Shown here: positions 1-8,133 of the stretch, in pieces
How the letters are laid out: each line of letters starts with the position of its first letter
How positions within the stretch are numbered: the first letter of the stretch is position 1
Assembly (NCBI GenBank): GCA_949293415.1
Contig: CASFDK010000002.1
Location: 1 to 44,309 of the forward strand
From: an uncultured Verrucomicrobiota bacterium
GTDB taxonomy: Bacteria > Verrucomicrobiota > Verrucomicrobiia > Opitutales > Intestinicryptomonadaceae
Direction: 5' to 3'
Length of the DNA: 44,309 nucleotides
The notes under the pieces: model-generated
The model's database searches: none
What the model was told of the DNA's origin: nothing
Seen by the model: only the letters and a program-made list of their open reading frames with translations
Position numbers and translations under genes: made by a program

Positions 1-351
1 GTACTGGTTGTCGCCCGTGAAATTGAGCGACATCGCACTGTGCGTGGAGAATTTGAAGTCTTCGTCGAGTTCGAGCGTCATACAGTGCGACTGGTCGAGC
101 ACGCCGAACATCGGATTGCCCGTCGTCTGCAACGCGCCCCCAGCACTGCCGAAATGGAATGTGCCAACATCGACTTTGCTTGCGGCGAGGTCGGAAACCT
201 TCCTGTCAACTGCCGCCTTCGAGTAAACGCCCAAATTTTCTCGCGCCGAAGCCGCATTCGATAAATCGGAAAGATTGTTCGACGGCTCGAGCCCGCCGCC
301 CTCGCCGTCGCTTGTCTTGAAATAGTTTAAGGATTTCCAAGCCCTGTTCAT
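1..351 (-). CDS. Phage tail-fibre/appendage protein, N-terminal part (runs off left edge)
   Basis: The minus strand is open from an ATG at 351 to the window edge, giving 117 residues with no stop. It starts MNRAWKSLNYF, and residues 24-43 read NNLSDLSNAASARENLGVYS. This 'LSDL.NAA.AR.NLGV' pattern is frequent near the N-terminus of tail fibres and other receptor-binding appendages. The start lies one base after the stop of the preceding structural gene, and this position at the distal end of the virion operon fits a late tail gene. The C-terminal receptor-binding part lies outside the window, so host range cannot be judged. The role is inferred from the motif and position. Confidence 0.6.
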   Translation of the reverse strand, partial: MNRAWKSLNYFKTSDGEGGGLEPSNNLSDLSNAASARENLGVYSKAAVDRKVSDLAASKVDVGTFHFGSAGGALQTTGNPMFGVLDQSHCMTLELDEDFKFSTHSAMSLNFTGDNQY

Positions 352-352
352 A

Positions 353-712
353 TTAGTAGGTAAGCTGAATTACAAACGCATTGACCGTAACGCCCGCGAC
401 CGATATCGCGCGGATGTGCTTCAACATTTCCACGGGAAAATCGGGACAGTCGAACTTCCCGAAGAGCGCGCCGAATGAAGCCGTAGGATTCTTCCCGTCC
501 GTGCGAACCCTAATCTGCCCGTCGAGTTGTATTACCACGCGTTCCGTATTCGGATGCGGCGCAATTAAATCGTAGAGCGATACCGCCGAATCTGTCGGAA
601 TCTGCACCGACTTGTTTTCGACGAGAATCGGATTCCCGTTTGAATCCTTCTGCCCCGTGGGAGTCGGAATAAGCTCCGACAGTAAATTTCTAACTTGCGT
701 GTTGTTTGACAT
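353..712 (-). CDS. Small phage structural protein, unknown (119 aa)
   Basis: The 119-residue protein starts MSNNTQVRNLLSEL at the ATG at 712, which follows an AGAAAGG ribosome-binding site. A longer upstream extension in the same frame is rejected because it only reads through the end of the previous gene. The C-terminal half has short alternating strands (VVIQLDGQIRV, ITVNAFVIQL-type patterns) that suggest a small beta-rich virion protein, perhaps a head-tail completion or tail accessory protein. It sits between the putative tail adaptor and the tail-fibre gene, which supports a structural role. No family was recognised with confidence. Confidence 0.6.
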   Translation of the reverse strand: MSNNTQVRNLLSELIPTPTGQKDSNGNPILVENKSVQIPTDSAVSLYDLIAPHPNTERVVIQLDGQIRVRTDGKNPTASFGALFGKFDCPDFPVEMLKHIRAISVAGVTVNAFVIQLTY

Positions 713-726
713 ATTTTTTTGCCTTT

Positions 727-1590
727 CTAATTCCGCCCGAAAACCGTTCCGAGCCTTACTCCTTGAAAATTTTCGGCTTCGAATACCTCCGCATCCAAAG
801 CCGCCCGCGCCTTCGACTCGGCAATTTCCGCCTCGTCGTTTCTGTTTTGCGAGCGCAGCCAGTCCGCCTGCGCCCCGCGCACGATGAAAATTTCGAACTG
901 CTCGGGCACTTCGAGCGCGTCGTACGATTCGCGCTCCGTCCAAATTTCCGTGCGCGAAAACACGAACAAATTCGCGGACATACCCTTGTTTAGTTTCACA
1001 TAATGCGCAGTGTCGTCCGCCGAAAACGAATCAAGCGTCGAAACGTCCGCAAAACAAAAATAGGCGTTGCCGCCGTCCAAAACGATGTCGCCCGCACACA
1101 CGGACATCGGCGCGAATCCGCCTTCGCCGTTCACCCGCGACGTAGGAATTACATTCCCGCTCCACCGACACGTTTCGCCATCCGCATATAGACAGAAAAA
1201 TCCGCCGTCGACCTTTTTGACATCTCCGACGGCGGACACACTCGAAACCGCGACGGGCTCGGCACACGGCAAATCGGGAACGAGCAGCGCATCTCCGACA
1301 CGCTTGAACTGCACGCAGTCGGCTCGGTCGTCAATGCGCCAGTCGCGGTCGTAGCACTTCAACACATATCTGTTTTTCCTTTCGCCGAGCGGACAGTATC
1401 CGTCGTTGCAAACGGGAAGCCTGAAAACCTCCGTCGCAAACGACCACTGCGCCGCAAGCATAGCCTCGCGCCAACGGATTTTGAAAAAGTCCAGAAACAC
1501 GGCGGCAATCGACGATTCGGGCTTTCCGTCTTCGAGAATCGGAAAGCCGCAAAGCCTCGCCCAAGAAACCAACACGTCCGAGTAAGTCAT
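727..1590 (-). CDS. Putative tail adaptor protein (T7 gp11/P22 gp4-like)
   Basis: The gene encodes 287 residues. The chosen start, MTYSDVLVSWARLCG at 1590, overlaps the stop of the upstream gene by one base. The N-terminal 60 residues include a helical stretch with the pattern 'WREAMLAAQWSF..EVFRLP'. This resembles tail tubular protein A and other podovirus head-tail adaptors, where an A..A..W...F segment precedes a beta sandwich. In known short-tailed phages such adaptors form a dodecameric ring under the portal. The C-terminus carries an acidic/alanine helix (EAEIAESKARAALDAEVFEAE). The assignment rests on length, local pattern and gene order after capsid genes, so it is tentative. Confidence 0.5.
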   Translation of the reverse strand: MTYSDVLVSWARLCGFPILEDGKPESSIAAVFLDFFKIRWREAMLAAQWSFATEVFRLPVCNDGYCPLGERKNRYVLKCYDRDWRIDDRADCVQFKRVGDALLVPDLPCAEPVAVSSVSAVGDVKKVDGGFFCLYADGETCRWSGNVIPTSRVNGEGGFAPMSVCAGDIVLDGGNAYFCFADVSTLDSFSADDTAHYVKLNKGMSANLFVFSRTEIWTERESYDALEVPEQFEIFIVRGAQADWLRSQNRNDEAEIAESKARAALDAEVFEAENFQGVRLGTVFGRN

Positions 1591-1919
1591 TATATATACT
1601 TCGATTTCGGCGACTTCACCACGCACTGCGGGTTGTCGCGTTCAAATTCGCGGATGAATCCCTTGTCGTAGAAGCAGCCGGGTTCGGCGTTCATCCATAA
1701 AATGTAGTCCTGCAAATCGACGGCGAGCCTGTGGTGCCCCAACAAACCGAACCTCTTCTCGCCCTCGCGGTACTCGTGCGCAATCTGCGCCTGCCGCAAC
1801 TTCGCGTCAAAACGCGCCTTCGAGTTCTTGTCCAACTGATAGCGCAAAATGCGCTCTATGCGCTCGCATAGAGGCGTGCCGTTCTTGATGTTCGGAATTA
1901 TCAAATCGTCGTCTGCCAT
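1590..1919 (-). CDS. Small phage protein, unknown (109 aa)
   Basis: This is a charged, mostly helical 109-residue protein starting MADDDLIIPNIKNG. An in-frame TTG two codons upstream is an alternative start. The central segment 'LRQAQIAHEYREGEKRFGLLGHHRLAVDLQDYIL' is helix-rich, and the C-terminus is basic. The gene follows a strong terminator-like hairpin directly, so its own ribosome-binding site would lie in the terminator's T-rich tail. It therefore probably depends on read-through or a local start of transcription. Its place next to the adaptor suggests a virion assembly role, but no family was recognised. Confidence 0.55.
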   Translation of the reverse strand: MADDDLIIPNIKNGTPLCERIERILRYQLDKNSKARFDAKLRQAQIAHEYREGEKRFGLLGHHRLAVDLQDYILWMNAEPGCFYDKGFIREFERDNPQCVVKSPKSKYI

Positions 1920-1923
1920 ATCC

Positions 1924-1985
1924 AAAAAAGAGAAGCCCGCCTGCGCCGCATTTGGGAAACACGAAAACGCGCGGCACAGACGGGC
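1924..1985 (-). terminator. Strong hairpin terminator after the head-protein gene
   Basis: On the minus strand a 15-bp stem (1985-1971 pairing with 1949-1935, two G-U pairs) encloses a 21-nt loop and is followed by TTCTCTTTTTT. It begins just after the stop of the 157-residue head protein. It would limit expression of the genes further left compared with the capsid genes. Confidence 0.75.
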
Positions 1986-1991
1986 GGGTTA

Positions 1992-2465
1992 TCAGTCAAC
2001 AACGTCCGCGTCGACCACTTCGAAAAGGAAGTCGACAACGCCCGCCGTTATGTCGGAAAGCGCGCCAGTGCTCGCCTGCGTCGTAAACGTCGCGAGAATC
2101 GACACCGACGACGAACCCGCAGCCGCCGTTGCGGGCACCGCGCCTGCTTTGACCGCCAGAACGCCCGCCGTTTTGACGCTTCCCGAAGCCATCAGCGCGT
2201 CGGTATCGCTACTTGTACCCACCTCGACCGCAATCGTGCCGTCGCCCGCAAAAGCCTTGCGAACCACGGCTACGACCTTGGTTATAATCCAGTTTTTGGG
2301 AGTCTTGAACAGTTCCACTGTCGCCGTGTCGCCGTCGGTGCTCCAGTCCGCCTTGTTTATGTCCTCGGCGCGAACGGTTGCGCGGTGCGTAAAGCCGTTC
2401 AGACGCTGTTCGTTCGACATACACTCGAGACGTTTTTCCGAAAATTCCACAGTATGGTTAGCCAT
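1992..2465 (-). CDS. Putative head decoration/virion protein (157 aa)
   Basis: The 157-residue protein starts MANHTVEFSEKRLECM 15 bp after the major-capsid stop. Its second half is rich in Ala, Thr, Val and Ser with alternating hydrophobic residues (IITKVVAVVRKAF, GTIAVEVGTSS, VVDFLFEVVDADVVD). This suggests a beta-sandwich virion protein such as a decoration, fibre or head-completion protein. A strong terminator follows, which suits a highly expressed capsid-associated gene. The function is inferred from position and composition only. Confidence 0.55.
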   Translation of the reverse strand: MANHTVEFSEKRLECMSNEQRLNGFTHRATVRAEDINKADWSTDGDTATVELFKTPKNWIITKVVAVVRKAFAGDGTIAVEVGTSSDTDALMASGSVKTAGVLAVKAGAVPATAAAGSSSVSILATFTTQASTGALSDITAGVVDFLFEVVDADVVD

Positions 2466-2480
2466 AATAAGTCCTTTCGA

Positions 2481-3455
2481 TTAGTTGAATTTCGCCAGAA
2501 TCTGCGGGGCTTTGACGATTGTCGTAACCCTCGCCTCGACATATCCGCGCGGACCCGCGCCGCCGTCCTCGAGCTCCTTCTGCCTGATGTCCTTCGCGAA
2601 CGAGAGGACGACCTTCGAAGTGTCGATGAGATAGCCGCGCGAACGCGACGTAGCCGAAATCTTTTCGCCGCTCTTGCGCCCGAGATTGTTCGACGGAACG
2701 ACGTGCACGATTCCGAAGTCGGAGTCGTAGATGTTGACCGCCCACTTGATGGAGCGTTCTCCCGACGGCATAATGCAGCGCAACGCCGCGTTGTTGTCGG
2801 TGCCGTTTTCGCGGCTGAACTTCTTGATTGCCTTCTTGAGCGTCGTACCCGCGAAAAGCTGGTAGTTGCCCACTTCGCCCGTCTGCTCGAAACACGCGGC
2901 AAGCACCGCGTCGAAAGCGGCTTCCTTCAGCCCGTCCGTCGCGCAGACCTGCTCTGTGGGCGTGCGGTAGAGCGCGGGAATGTCCGTCGAATCGGGATTC
3001 GTCCACGCGCCGAGACAGCGGCACTTGTCGCCGAACTGCCCTTTGCCCGCCTCCATCTCTTGGTCGGAGCCAATCATTGTGTCGATTGCCTTCGTGAGCT
3101 TGAGCATAGCCCTCGTAACGGCGTACGCCTTCTGGTCGGCGATGCCGATGGGGTTTGCGGTTTCGAGCTGCTCGTCGGTGACCATCCACGTCTTGCGGAT
3201 TTTCGTGTGGCGTTGAAGCACCACATCCGCGTTCTCGAGCGCGTTTTCGTACGTCGTAACGTCCGTGCCCTCGGGAACGGAGTCGAACGTCGCGTCGCCG
3301 TCCGTGTCCATTGCGATTTCGAAGGGCTTGCCGCGAACCTTTTCTACCTTCTTCAGGAGCGAATAGAGCGGCGTTTTCGAGTTGGTTATCAAACCGAGCT
3401 GCTCGAAATAGCCCATTTTGTTTATCTTGACGTTTGCAGTATTTTGCTTAGCCAT
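2481..3455 (-). CDS. Putative major capsid protein (HK97-fold)
   Basis: The protein has 324 residues, starts MAKQNTANVKINKMGYFEQL and has no signal peptide. The sequence has the texture of SU10-like/DUF5309-type major head proteins: an N-terminal arm, 'TPLYSLLKKVEKVRGKPFEIAMDTDG', a helix with conserved aromatic/basic residues (TKIRKTWMVTDEQLETAN), and a C-terminal P-domain-like segment ending VEARVTTIVKAPQILAKFN. It directly follows the acidic scaffold gene, its ATG overlapping the scaffold stop by 8 bases. This is the usual scaffold-capsid arrangement in tailed phages. The family name is a recognition-based guess, while the role as capsid subunit is well supported by gene order and size. 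Confidence 0.7.
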   Translation of the reverse strand: MAKQNTANVKINKMGYFEQLGLITNSKTPLYSLLKKVEKVRGKPFEIAMDTDGDATFDSVPEGTDVTTYENALENADVVLQRHTKIRKTWMVTDEQLETANPIGIADQKAYAVTRAMLKLTKAIDTMIGSDQEMEAGKGQFGDKCRCLGAWTNPDSTDIPALYRTPTEQVCATDGLKEAAFDAVLAACFEQTGEVGNYQLFAGTTLKKAIKKFSRENGTDNNAALRCIMPSGERSIKWAVNIYDSDFGIVHVVPSNNLGRKSGEKISATSRSRGYLIDTSKVVLSFAKDIRQKELEDGGAGPRGYVEARVTTIVKAPQILAKFN

Positions 3456-4599
3456 TTTTAAATAGTCCTTTATTTCGATTGATTAACGATGATATGTCCA
3501 ATGTGCCGTCCTCGTTGGGGCGCACAACATCCGATTCGTCCGCCGCCGTAGAAACGCTCGGGGCGGACACGGAGGGCTTAGCCCTGCCGTTCTGTTTTGG
3601 CGCGCCCACCGCCTGACGCGCCTTGTTTGTGATTACACCCTGATACGCATAGCATAGAAGCGTATAGATGTCCGAATCGAAGTCGGGGTCGAGCACGGTT
3701 TCCTCAACCCATTTTCTGCCCGCAGAATTTTTGTCGGCAAACCACGGGAACGCCCTTTCGGCGTTCTTCATACCCTGTTCGCGCTTTGTCTTTTCCGCCG
3801 CAACCGCGCGGAACTTTTCGCGCCTCGCGGCGACGTTTCCGTCTATGGCGTTTTCCACGTCCTCGAGCATCGCGATTACGTTTTTCCTGTCGATTTCGAC
3901 GGGGTTTCCGTCCTCGCCAGTGATTTCGATGACGTCCTTCGCCAGAAGCCCGCGCAAATATTTTCGGTTGCCCTTGAGCTTTTCAAGCACGCCGTCGAGT
4001 TCGGCTTCGTTCTTCGCGGAAGCGACCATTTCGGCAAGCTTCGCGTCCGCAGTCTTGACGAACTTCGAGTCCGACTCTTCGCGGGCGGCTTCGAGCTGCC
4101 GAACCTTTTCGCGGAGCGAATAGATTTCCGCCGACTTTTTGTCGATGCGCTTCTGCATCTTTTCGATTGCGCGAAGCTCGAACTTGTCTTTGGGTTTTGC
4201 GGCTTTCTTGGCGTCGCCTTTCGGCTTGCCTTTTTTGCCGCTTTCGCCGCCGTTGTCGTCGCCGCCGTCCGAATCGTCCGAATCGTCGTCCGAGTCGTCA
4301 TCCGAATCGTCGTCCGAATCGTCCGAATCGCCTTCTCGGTCGCCGCCGTCGTCGTCGCCGTCTTGGTCTTCAACATCGTCGTCGTCGTCGGAACCGTCGA
4401 ATACAACGGGTTCGTCGTCGTCGTCGATGTCGTCGACATCGTTGTCTACATTTCCGCCGTTGCCGCCTTCTTCGCCGAGCAAACGCGCACGGAGAGAGTT
4501 CAGCGTGTCAACGGGCAAGCCGTTTTCGAGCATTACATTCGAATCGTTATCGTCGGGATTTTCCGCGCCCGCGCCGCCGTTTTGTTTTTTGTCTTTCAT
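3448..4599 (-). CDS. Putative capsid scaffolding protein with Asp/Ser-rich region
   Basis: The product has 383 residues from the ATG at 4599; a longer upstream frame overlaps the preceding gene and is rejected. Residues about 51-115 are extremely acidic, with SDDDSDD-type repeats and poly-Asp. A lysine-rich linker (about 121-138) follows, then a predicted coiled coil (about 140-178, EKMQKRIDKKSAEIYSLREKV). The rest is charged and helical. Acidic, coiled-coil, Asp-rich proteins located between portal and capsid genes are typical scaffolds, which line the inside of the procapsid and leave or are cleaved. The DNA at 4262-4440 is correspondingly repetitive (gtcgtccgaatc-like units), so unit number may vary by slippage. 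Confidence 0.65.
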   Translation of the reverse strand: MKDKKQNGGAGAENPDDNDSNVMLENGLPVDTLNSLRARLLGEEGGNGGNVDNDVDDIDDDDEPVVFDGSDDDDDVEDQDGDDDGGDREGDSDDSDDDSDDDSDDDSDDSDGGDDNGGESGKKGKPKGDAKKAAKPKDKFELRAIEKMQKRIDKKSAEIYSLREKVRQLEAAREESDSKFVKTADAKLAEMVASAKNEAELDGVLEKLKGNRKYLRGLLAKDVIEITGEDGNPVEIDRKNVIAMLEDVENAIDGNVAARREKFRAVAAEKTKREQGMKNAERAFPWFADKNSAGRKWVEETVLDPDFDSDIYTLLCYAYQGVITNKARQAVGAPKQNGRAKPSVSAPSVSTAADESDVVRPNEDGTLDISSLINRNKGLFKNG

Positions 4600-4601
4600 A
4601 T

Positions 4602-4910
4602 TTACCGAGTTTCCGCCTCTTTGTTGTTCGCGTCCGAAAGTTTCGCGCCGGACGAGTTGCGCATTAAAAGTACCTCGAGTCGGTAGTCCTTCGGCAGAGC
4701 CGAGAGCACCGAATCCATAACGCTTGTTATGCCCGCCGCATATCCGCGCCTGTATTCCGAATTTTCCGGCTTGTCGAAAATCGCGGCGTCGCACGCCGTG
4801 CAATGCTGAAGCCAAAGCCATTCGACGATATAGCGCGAAACCGCGCCGCGCGCGATTTCCGCGACGGCGGCTTCGAACGGGTCTGTTGAAATTTCCTCTT
4901 CGTTATCCAT
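4602..4910 (-). CDS. Small phage protein between portal and scaffold (102 aa)
   Basis: The protein is 102 residues, starts MDNEEEISTDPFEAAVAE and overlaps the portal stop by 8 bases. The first third is acidic. The middle is helical with two cysteines (WLQHCTACDAAIF) and a 'YRRGYAAGITSVMDSVLSAL' helix. This position in the operon is often used by small packaging or head-assembly proteins. No family was recognised, and the coupling to portal translation is the main clue to a virion-assembly role. Confidence 0.55.
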   Translation of the reverse strand: MDNEEEISTDPFEAAVAEIARGAVSRYIVEWLWLQHCTACDAAIFDKPENSEYRRGYAAGITSVMDSVLSALPKDYRLEVLLMRNSSGAKLSDANNKEAETR

Positions 4911-7074
4911 TTTGCGAAATGTCGAAATTCGAGTGTTCGAACTGTTGCGGCGCGGCTCCCATTCTGCCGATTACCGCGTTCTGCGCCTGCGTGCGCTGGA
5001 ACTGCAACTGTTGAATATACGCCTGCAAACGGTTCGCGAAAAATTCGTCCGCCTGTAGGCGGGCGGCTACGTCGGGTTGCGAAACATAGGTCTCAATCAA
5101 CTGCAGACGCAGGTCTACGTTCGCCTTTTCGGGCGCATTCACACCCTGTCCCGACGCAATCTTGGCAATGTCCGCCTGCGTTTCGAGAACCTCCCTGCGC
5201 TCGGAATCCGCCTCGGTCGATACGAGCCTGTCGGCGCAGTCGGGATAAAGATACCTCAAAAGCGAATCCAAAATCGCATCGGTATTTACGCGCCCCGAAC
5301 GGTCGAGCTGCGCTATTACATCAAGCGCAACCTTCGCCTTCTTCACGACGAAATCCAAATCGCCGTTGCGAGCGTCGAACGAAATGTAGAACGAATACCT
5401 GTCGGGAAGCTGACTGCGCATAACATCCATTTCCGCGAAACGCCCGCCGCTCCTGAAAACGATGTGCTCCACCTCCGGACCGTACTGCCTGTGAAGCCAA
5501 TATATCTGCGCATAGACGCGCGAAACGAAGTCGAGAAACGTGTCTACCATCATTTGGCGCAACGCGTCCGCCTCCGTCTGCGTCTGTAAATCCGTCTTCT
5601 TGCCGAAGTACGCGCCCGCATACGCATTCGCGCTGCGCTCTATCTCGAGCGACGACTGCGACATAGGCGTAATCGGAGCCTCGCGCACGATTCCGTTAAC
5701 GTCCGCGCTTCTGAGTGGAATCGCCGCCCCCGGACCGAACGCCGTCGGCGCGCGACCCGCAATGTAATAGCGCGGGGGATTTGCTTCGATTGCCGTCTTG
5801 TCGTTGCGCGCGTCGCGTTGCGTCTTGATGTCGCGCTGCCAACCGACGGCGATTTCGGGCGTGCCTCTGGCGTCGACAACTCTGCGGGAAATTTCCTCGC
5901 GCGGGCAAAGCTCGAAGGGCAGGCGGCTCGGCTCGAAGTCGAGAGTTCCCGACTTGGCTGTTCCCGCCTCCGTGTTGTCGGGCGCGAAAATCGCAAACCG
6001 CAGCGAAACATTTCCGCTTTTGTCGTGCGAACGGTAGTACGCCGTCGCAATCCTGACCGTGTTTTCGTACCCGTCGCCAGAAAACGAATCCGTACCCGAC
6101 GGGCGCGGCGTGTTCTCCTCCGACGGCGACATATCCGCACTGCCTTCGATTACCGTTTCGACGAAGTTTTTGTCCCATTCGTCGGTATGTATCCTACTGC
6201 GCAATTCGTGCGGATGGAGAAATTCGAGAGTGAAGACTGCGGGCGCATTCTGGATGTCGTCGATGTCTGGCGGAAAGAAAATATCGTTGCCGATTCTGAA
6301 GGCTCGGACGCGGGGCTTGTCCACGACCACCTCAACCGCGGGATACTGCCCCACGCCGAGCCCGACACACGAATCCAAGAGCTTCTCCGCATCCGACATC
6401 TTTTCGATGCCGTAAAATTCCGCAAGCGATGCAACCGCTTCGCGCTTCGTCCGCTCGATTTCCGCAAGCGGCAACAAGTCCCCATCGTCGTTGACGGGTT
6501 CTTTCGAAAAGCGCACATACGCCGCCACTGCAAGCGAGACATCCAAAATATCGTCGATATAGACGGTCTTCCATCTAACCTCGCTTACGCGCTCCCAATA
6601 AAAGCCGAGAACGGAAAGCCCCGACTCCTCGCTCCAATTCGCGCACTTTACGATTTCCGAACGAAACTCGCGCATCTTCGAAGGCGACGTGAGCCATTGT
6701 ATAAGCTCGCGCGCCGTTCCCGCCGTCTGTGAGCCGTCGACGCCTATCGGCACTGCGGTAATCGAACCGAGCCGCATAGCGTTTATCTTGTGGGCCACGT
6801 TTTCGTTGATTATCGCGTCTACGGTAAATGGGCGGACGTCGCTCGCGCCGTTCCACGGGAACGCGGGCTTGCGCTCCGAACCCCATTTGCGCCCGTCCTC
6901 CGAACGCCCGCTCCATTCGCAGAGCCTCGTCTTGGCGTTTTTTGCGGCGCGCTCGGCAAACGTTGCGCAGTCCGACGAAAACGAAGTAAACAGCGAACCC
7001 AACGCCGAAATATCGGGCGTTTCGCCGCCTTGGAAAATATCGCATTCATTACCGTTGTTCTGACCGTCGGACAT
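4903..7074 (-). CDS. Phage portal protein
   Basis: The protein has 723 residues and starts MSDGQNNGNECDIFQ. The FPWNGASDVR motif at residues 72-81 is characteristic of large portal proteins of the P22/podovirus kind. Further support comes from the helical stem-like region and the long C-terminal helical part (ETYVSQPDVAARLQADEFF..RLQAYIQQLQFQRTQ), which recalls the barrel segment of P22-type portals. Portals form the dodecameric DNA gate at one capsid vertex and bind the terminase. The gene lies upstream of scaffold and capsid in transcription order. It is separated from the large terminase only by the two-gene toxin-antitoxin insert. Confidence 0.85.
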   Translation of the reverse strand: MSDGQNNGNECDIFQGGETPDISALGSLFTSFSSDCATFAERAAKNAKTRLCEWSGRSEDGRKWGSERKPAFPWNGASDVRPFTVDAIINENVAHKINAMRLGSITAVPIGVDGSQTAGTARELIQWLTSPSKMREFRSEIVKCANWSEESGLSVLGFYWERVSEVRWKTVYIDDILDVSLAVAAYVRFSKEPVNDDGDLLPLAEIERTKREAVASLAEFYGIEKMSDAEKLLDSCVGLGVGQYPAVEVVVDKPRVRAFRIGNDIFFPPDIDDIQNAPAVFTLEFLHPHELRSRIHTDEWDKNFVETVIEGSADMSPSEENTPRPSGTDSFSGDGYENTVRIATAYYRSHDKSGNVSLRFAIFAPDNTEAGTAKSGTLDFEPSRLPFELCPREEISRRVVDARGTPEIAVGWQRDIKTQRDARNDKTAIEANPPRYYIAGRAPTAFGPGAAIPLRSADVNGIVREAPITPMSQSSLEIERSANAYAGAYFGKKTDLQTQTEADALRQMMVDTFLDFVSRVYAQIYWLHRQYGPEVEHIVFRSGGRFAEMDVMRSQLPDRYSFYISFDARNGDLDFVVKKAKVALDVIAQLDRSGRVNTDAILDSLLRYLYPDCADRLVSTEADSERREVLETQADIAKIASGQGVNAPEKANVDLRLQLIETYVSQPDVAARLQADEFFANRLQAYIQQLQFQRTQAQNAVIGRMGAAPQQFEHSNFDISQNG

Positions 7075-7125
7075 AGGCGCATTATATCAAAAACGCGCCG
7101 TTTTCCCACCATCAAAAATGCGAAA

Positions 7126-7512
7126 CTATAAACCGTACTTCTGTGATATCATTCTGGGCATTTCGGTTCCCGCCGATATCTTGTTTTTTATTTTCCGAAT
7201 TACCGCCCACGGACACAGACAGAACGTGCCGTTCGGGGCTTTTCTCGACTGCGCCCGCAGGTCTGCCGCCGACATCTGTTCGGGGCGTCTAAATTCCACT
7301 TCGGATTCGTGCTTAAGTATCAACGGAAATTCGCGCCTTGCTATTTTAATGCTGAACGGATTGCCGTCTCCAATCGGCGTTGTAAAATTCAAAAGCAGGT
7401 ATTCGTCGGAATCGGGAGCATAAGCCACAGCAACATAATCGTGGAAGTTTCCCCTGCCGTCGCGGCTCGAATCGAGCCTTACAACCCTTCCGACTAAATC
7501 CCCGTTCGCCAT
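7126..7512 (-). CDS. Putative PemK-like toxin partner of a Panacea antitoxin
   Basis: The ATG at 7512 gives 128 residues; a longer frame reaching 7944 is a shadow of the upstream gene. The N-terminus has a small-barrel look (GDLVGRVVRL, then DYVAVAYA and YLLLNFTTPI). It is followed by 'FPLILKHESEVEFRRPEQM' and a C-terminal helix (AVIRKIKNKISAGTEMP). These recall the PemK-like toxin superfamily with its 'hPiLkh.S.V.y' segment. The start is 5 bp after the stop of a Panacea-domain gene, and antitoxin-first order is common in toxin-antitoxin pairs. The target is unknown. Alternative: an unrelated phage protein that merely follows the Panacea gene. Confidence 0.5.
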   Translation of the reverse strand: MANGDLVGRVVRLDSSRDGRGNFHDYVAVAYAPDSDEYLLLNFTTPIGDGNPFSIKIARREFPLILKHESEVEFRRPEQMSAADLRAQSRKAPNGTFCLCPWAVIRKIKNKISAGTEMPRMISQKYGL

Positions 7513-7517
7513 ACGAC

Positions 7518-8072
7518 TTAAGCCAAACGTTCCTTGATGGTCTCTATGTCCCTTTCCGTCAAATCGCGCCGCCTCTGGCGAAGAAAAACACCGATGTCTA
7601 TGAGCTTTTCGCCCTTGTCTCTGGCTGTTACCCATTCGATGAAATTCTTCGACTTGTGCGTTTCGTGCACAATGGAGCGTCCCTCGCACGAATTTACGAA
7701 GCCGATTCCGCGATTGAGAAACGCCTCGTCTGCGGGCGAAAGAACCGACATATCGGGCAACTCCCCGCCGACGGAAACCACCTTGCACTTGCCCTGCTTC
7801 TTTTCCGTAAAATATTTTTTCCAAAGCGGCATATATGCACGCACGCTTTTCGTTCCGCGCAATAGGTCGTGGATTTTCTTCAAAATCGGACCTTTGCTGT
7901 AGCACATCATAACGTCTCCCACCATCGGATTGAACGTCGTGCAAATGGATTCCCTTTCGGCAACATACATCGCTTTAATTATGTCGATTTCCCTGCAACT
8001 TCCCGACGGGAAACTGTTGCAGATGTAGGCTATGCAGGCAAGAGCCTTATTTATGTCGAAATTGTTGTCCAT
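7518..8072 (-). CDS. Panacea-domain (SocA-like, DUF4065) antitoxin
   Basis: The chosen start, MDNNFDINKALACIAYICNS at 8072, gives 184 residues; an upstream TTG/ATG extension would add a hydrophobic, AT-encoded leader that looks spurious. Residues about 8-73 match the Panacea pattern: a helix, then 'DIIKAMYVAERES', 'NPMVGDVMMCYSKGPILKKIHDLLRG'. These correspond to the usual 'KLLYLADR..., G.PitGD.y...pyGPVp..iydllkg'. Panacea proteins such as SocA neutralise many different toxins. An AT-rich 60-bp leader separates the gene from the large terminase, so it may have its own promoter. The partner toxin candidate follows at once. Confidence 0.75.
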   Translation of the reverse strand: MDNNFDINKALACIAYICNSFPSGSCREIDIIKAMYVAERESICTTFNPMVGDVMMCYSKGPILKKIHDLLRGTKSVRAYMPLWKKYFTEKKQGKCKVVSVGGELPDMSVLSPADEAFLNRGIGFVNSCEGRSIVHETHKSKNFIEWVTARDKGEKLIDIGVFLRQRRRDLTERDIETIKERLA

Positions 8073-8133
8073 ATTGCCAATATTTATAACATATAATAAC
8101 CAAATAATGTATACGTAAAATTTCAACCTTTTT
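8073..8133 (-). promoter_or_regulatory. AT-rich leader, possible promoter of the toxin-antitoxin pair
   Basis: These 61 bases between the terminase stop and the Panacea start are far AT-richer than the surrounding genes. They contain several -10-like words on the minus strand (TTATAT, TATTAT) and a TTGAAA/TTTACG pair of -35-like words. They also contain an imperfect dyad around TTATAACATATAATAA. No single promoter fits perfectly, so this is only a candidate autoregulated promoter. Confidence 0.3.

Noticed and set aside
2385..3461. 358-codon plus-strand frame opposite the capsid gene
   Set aside because: The product is Arg/Leu/Val low-complexity and mirrors the capsid codons; there is no ribosome-binding site or promoter.
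5818..6732. 304-codon plus-strand frame opposite the portal gene
   Set aside because: It is a shadow of the portal gene, with an arginine-rich product and no plausible domain.
7075..7125. Promoter or terminator between the toxin candidate and the portal
   Set aside because: A TATAAT and a GGCGC/GCGCC stem are present, but there is no -35 at proper spacing and no T run after the stem.
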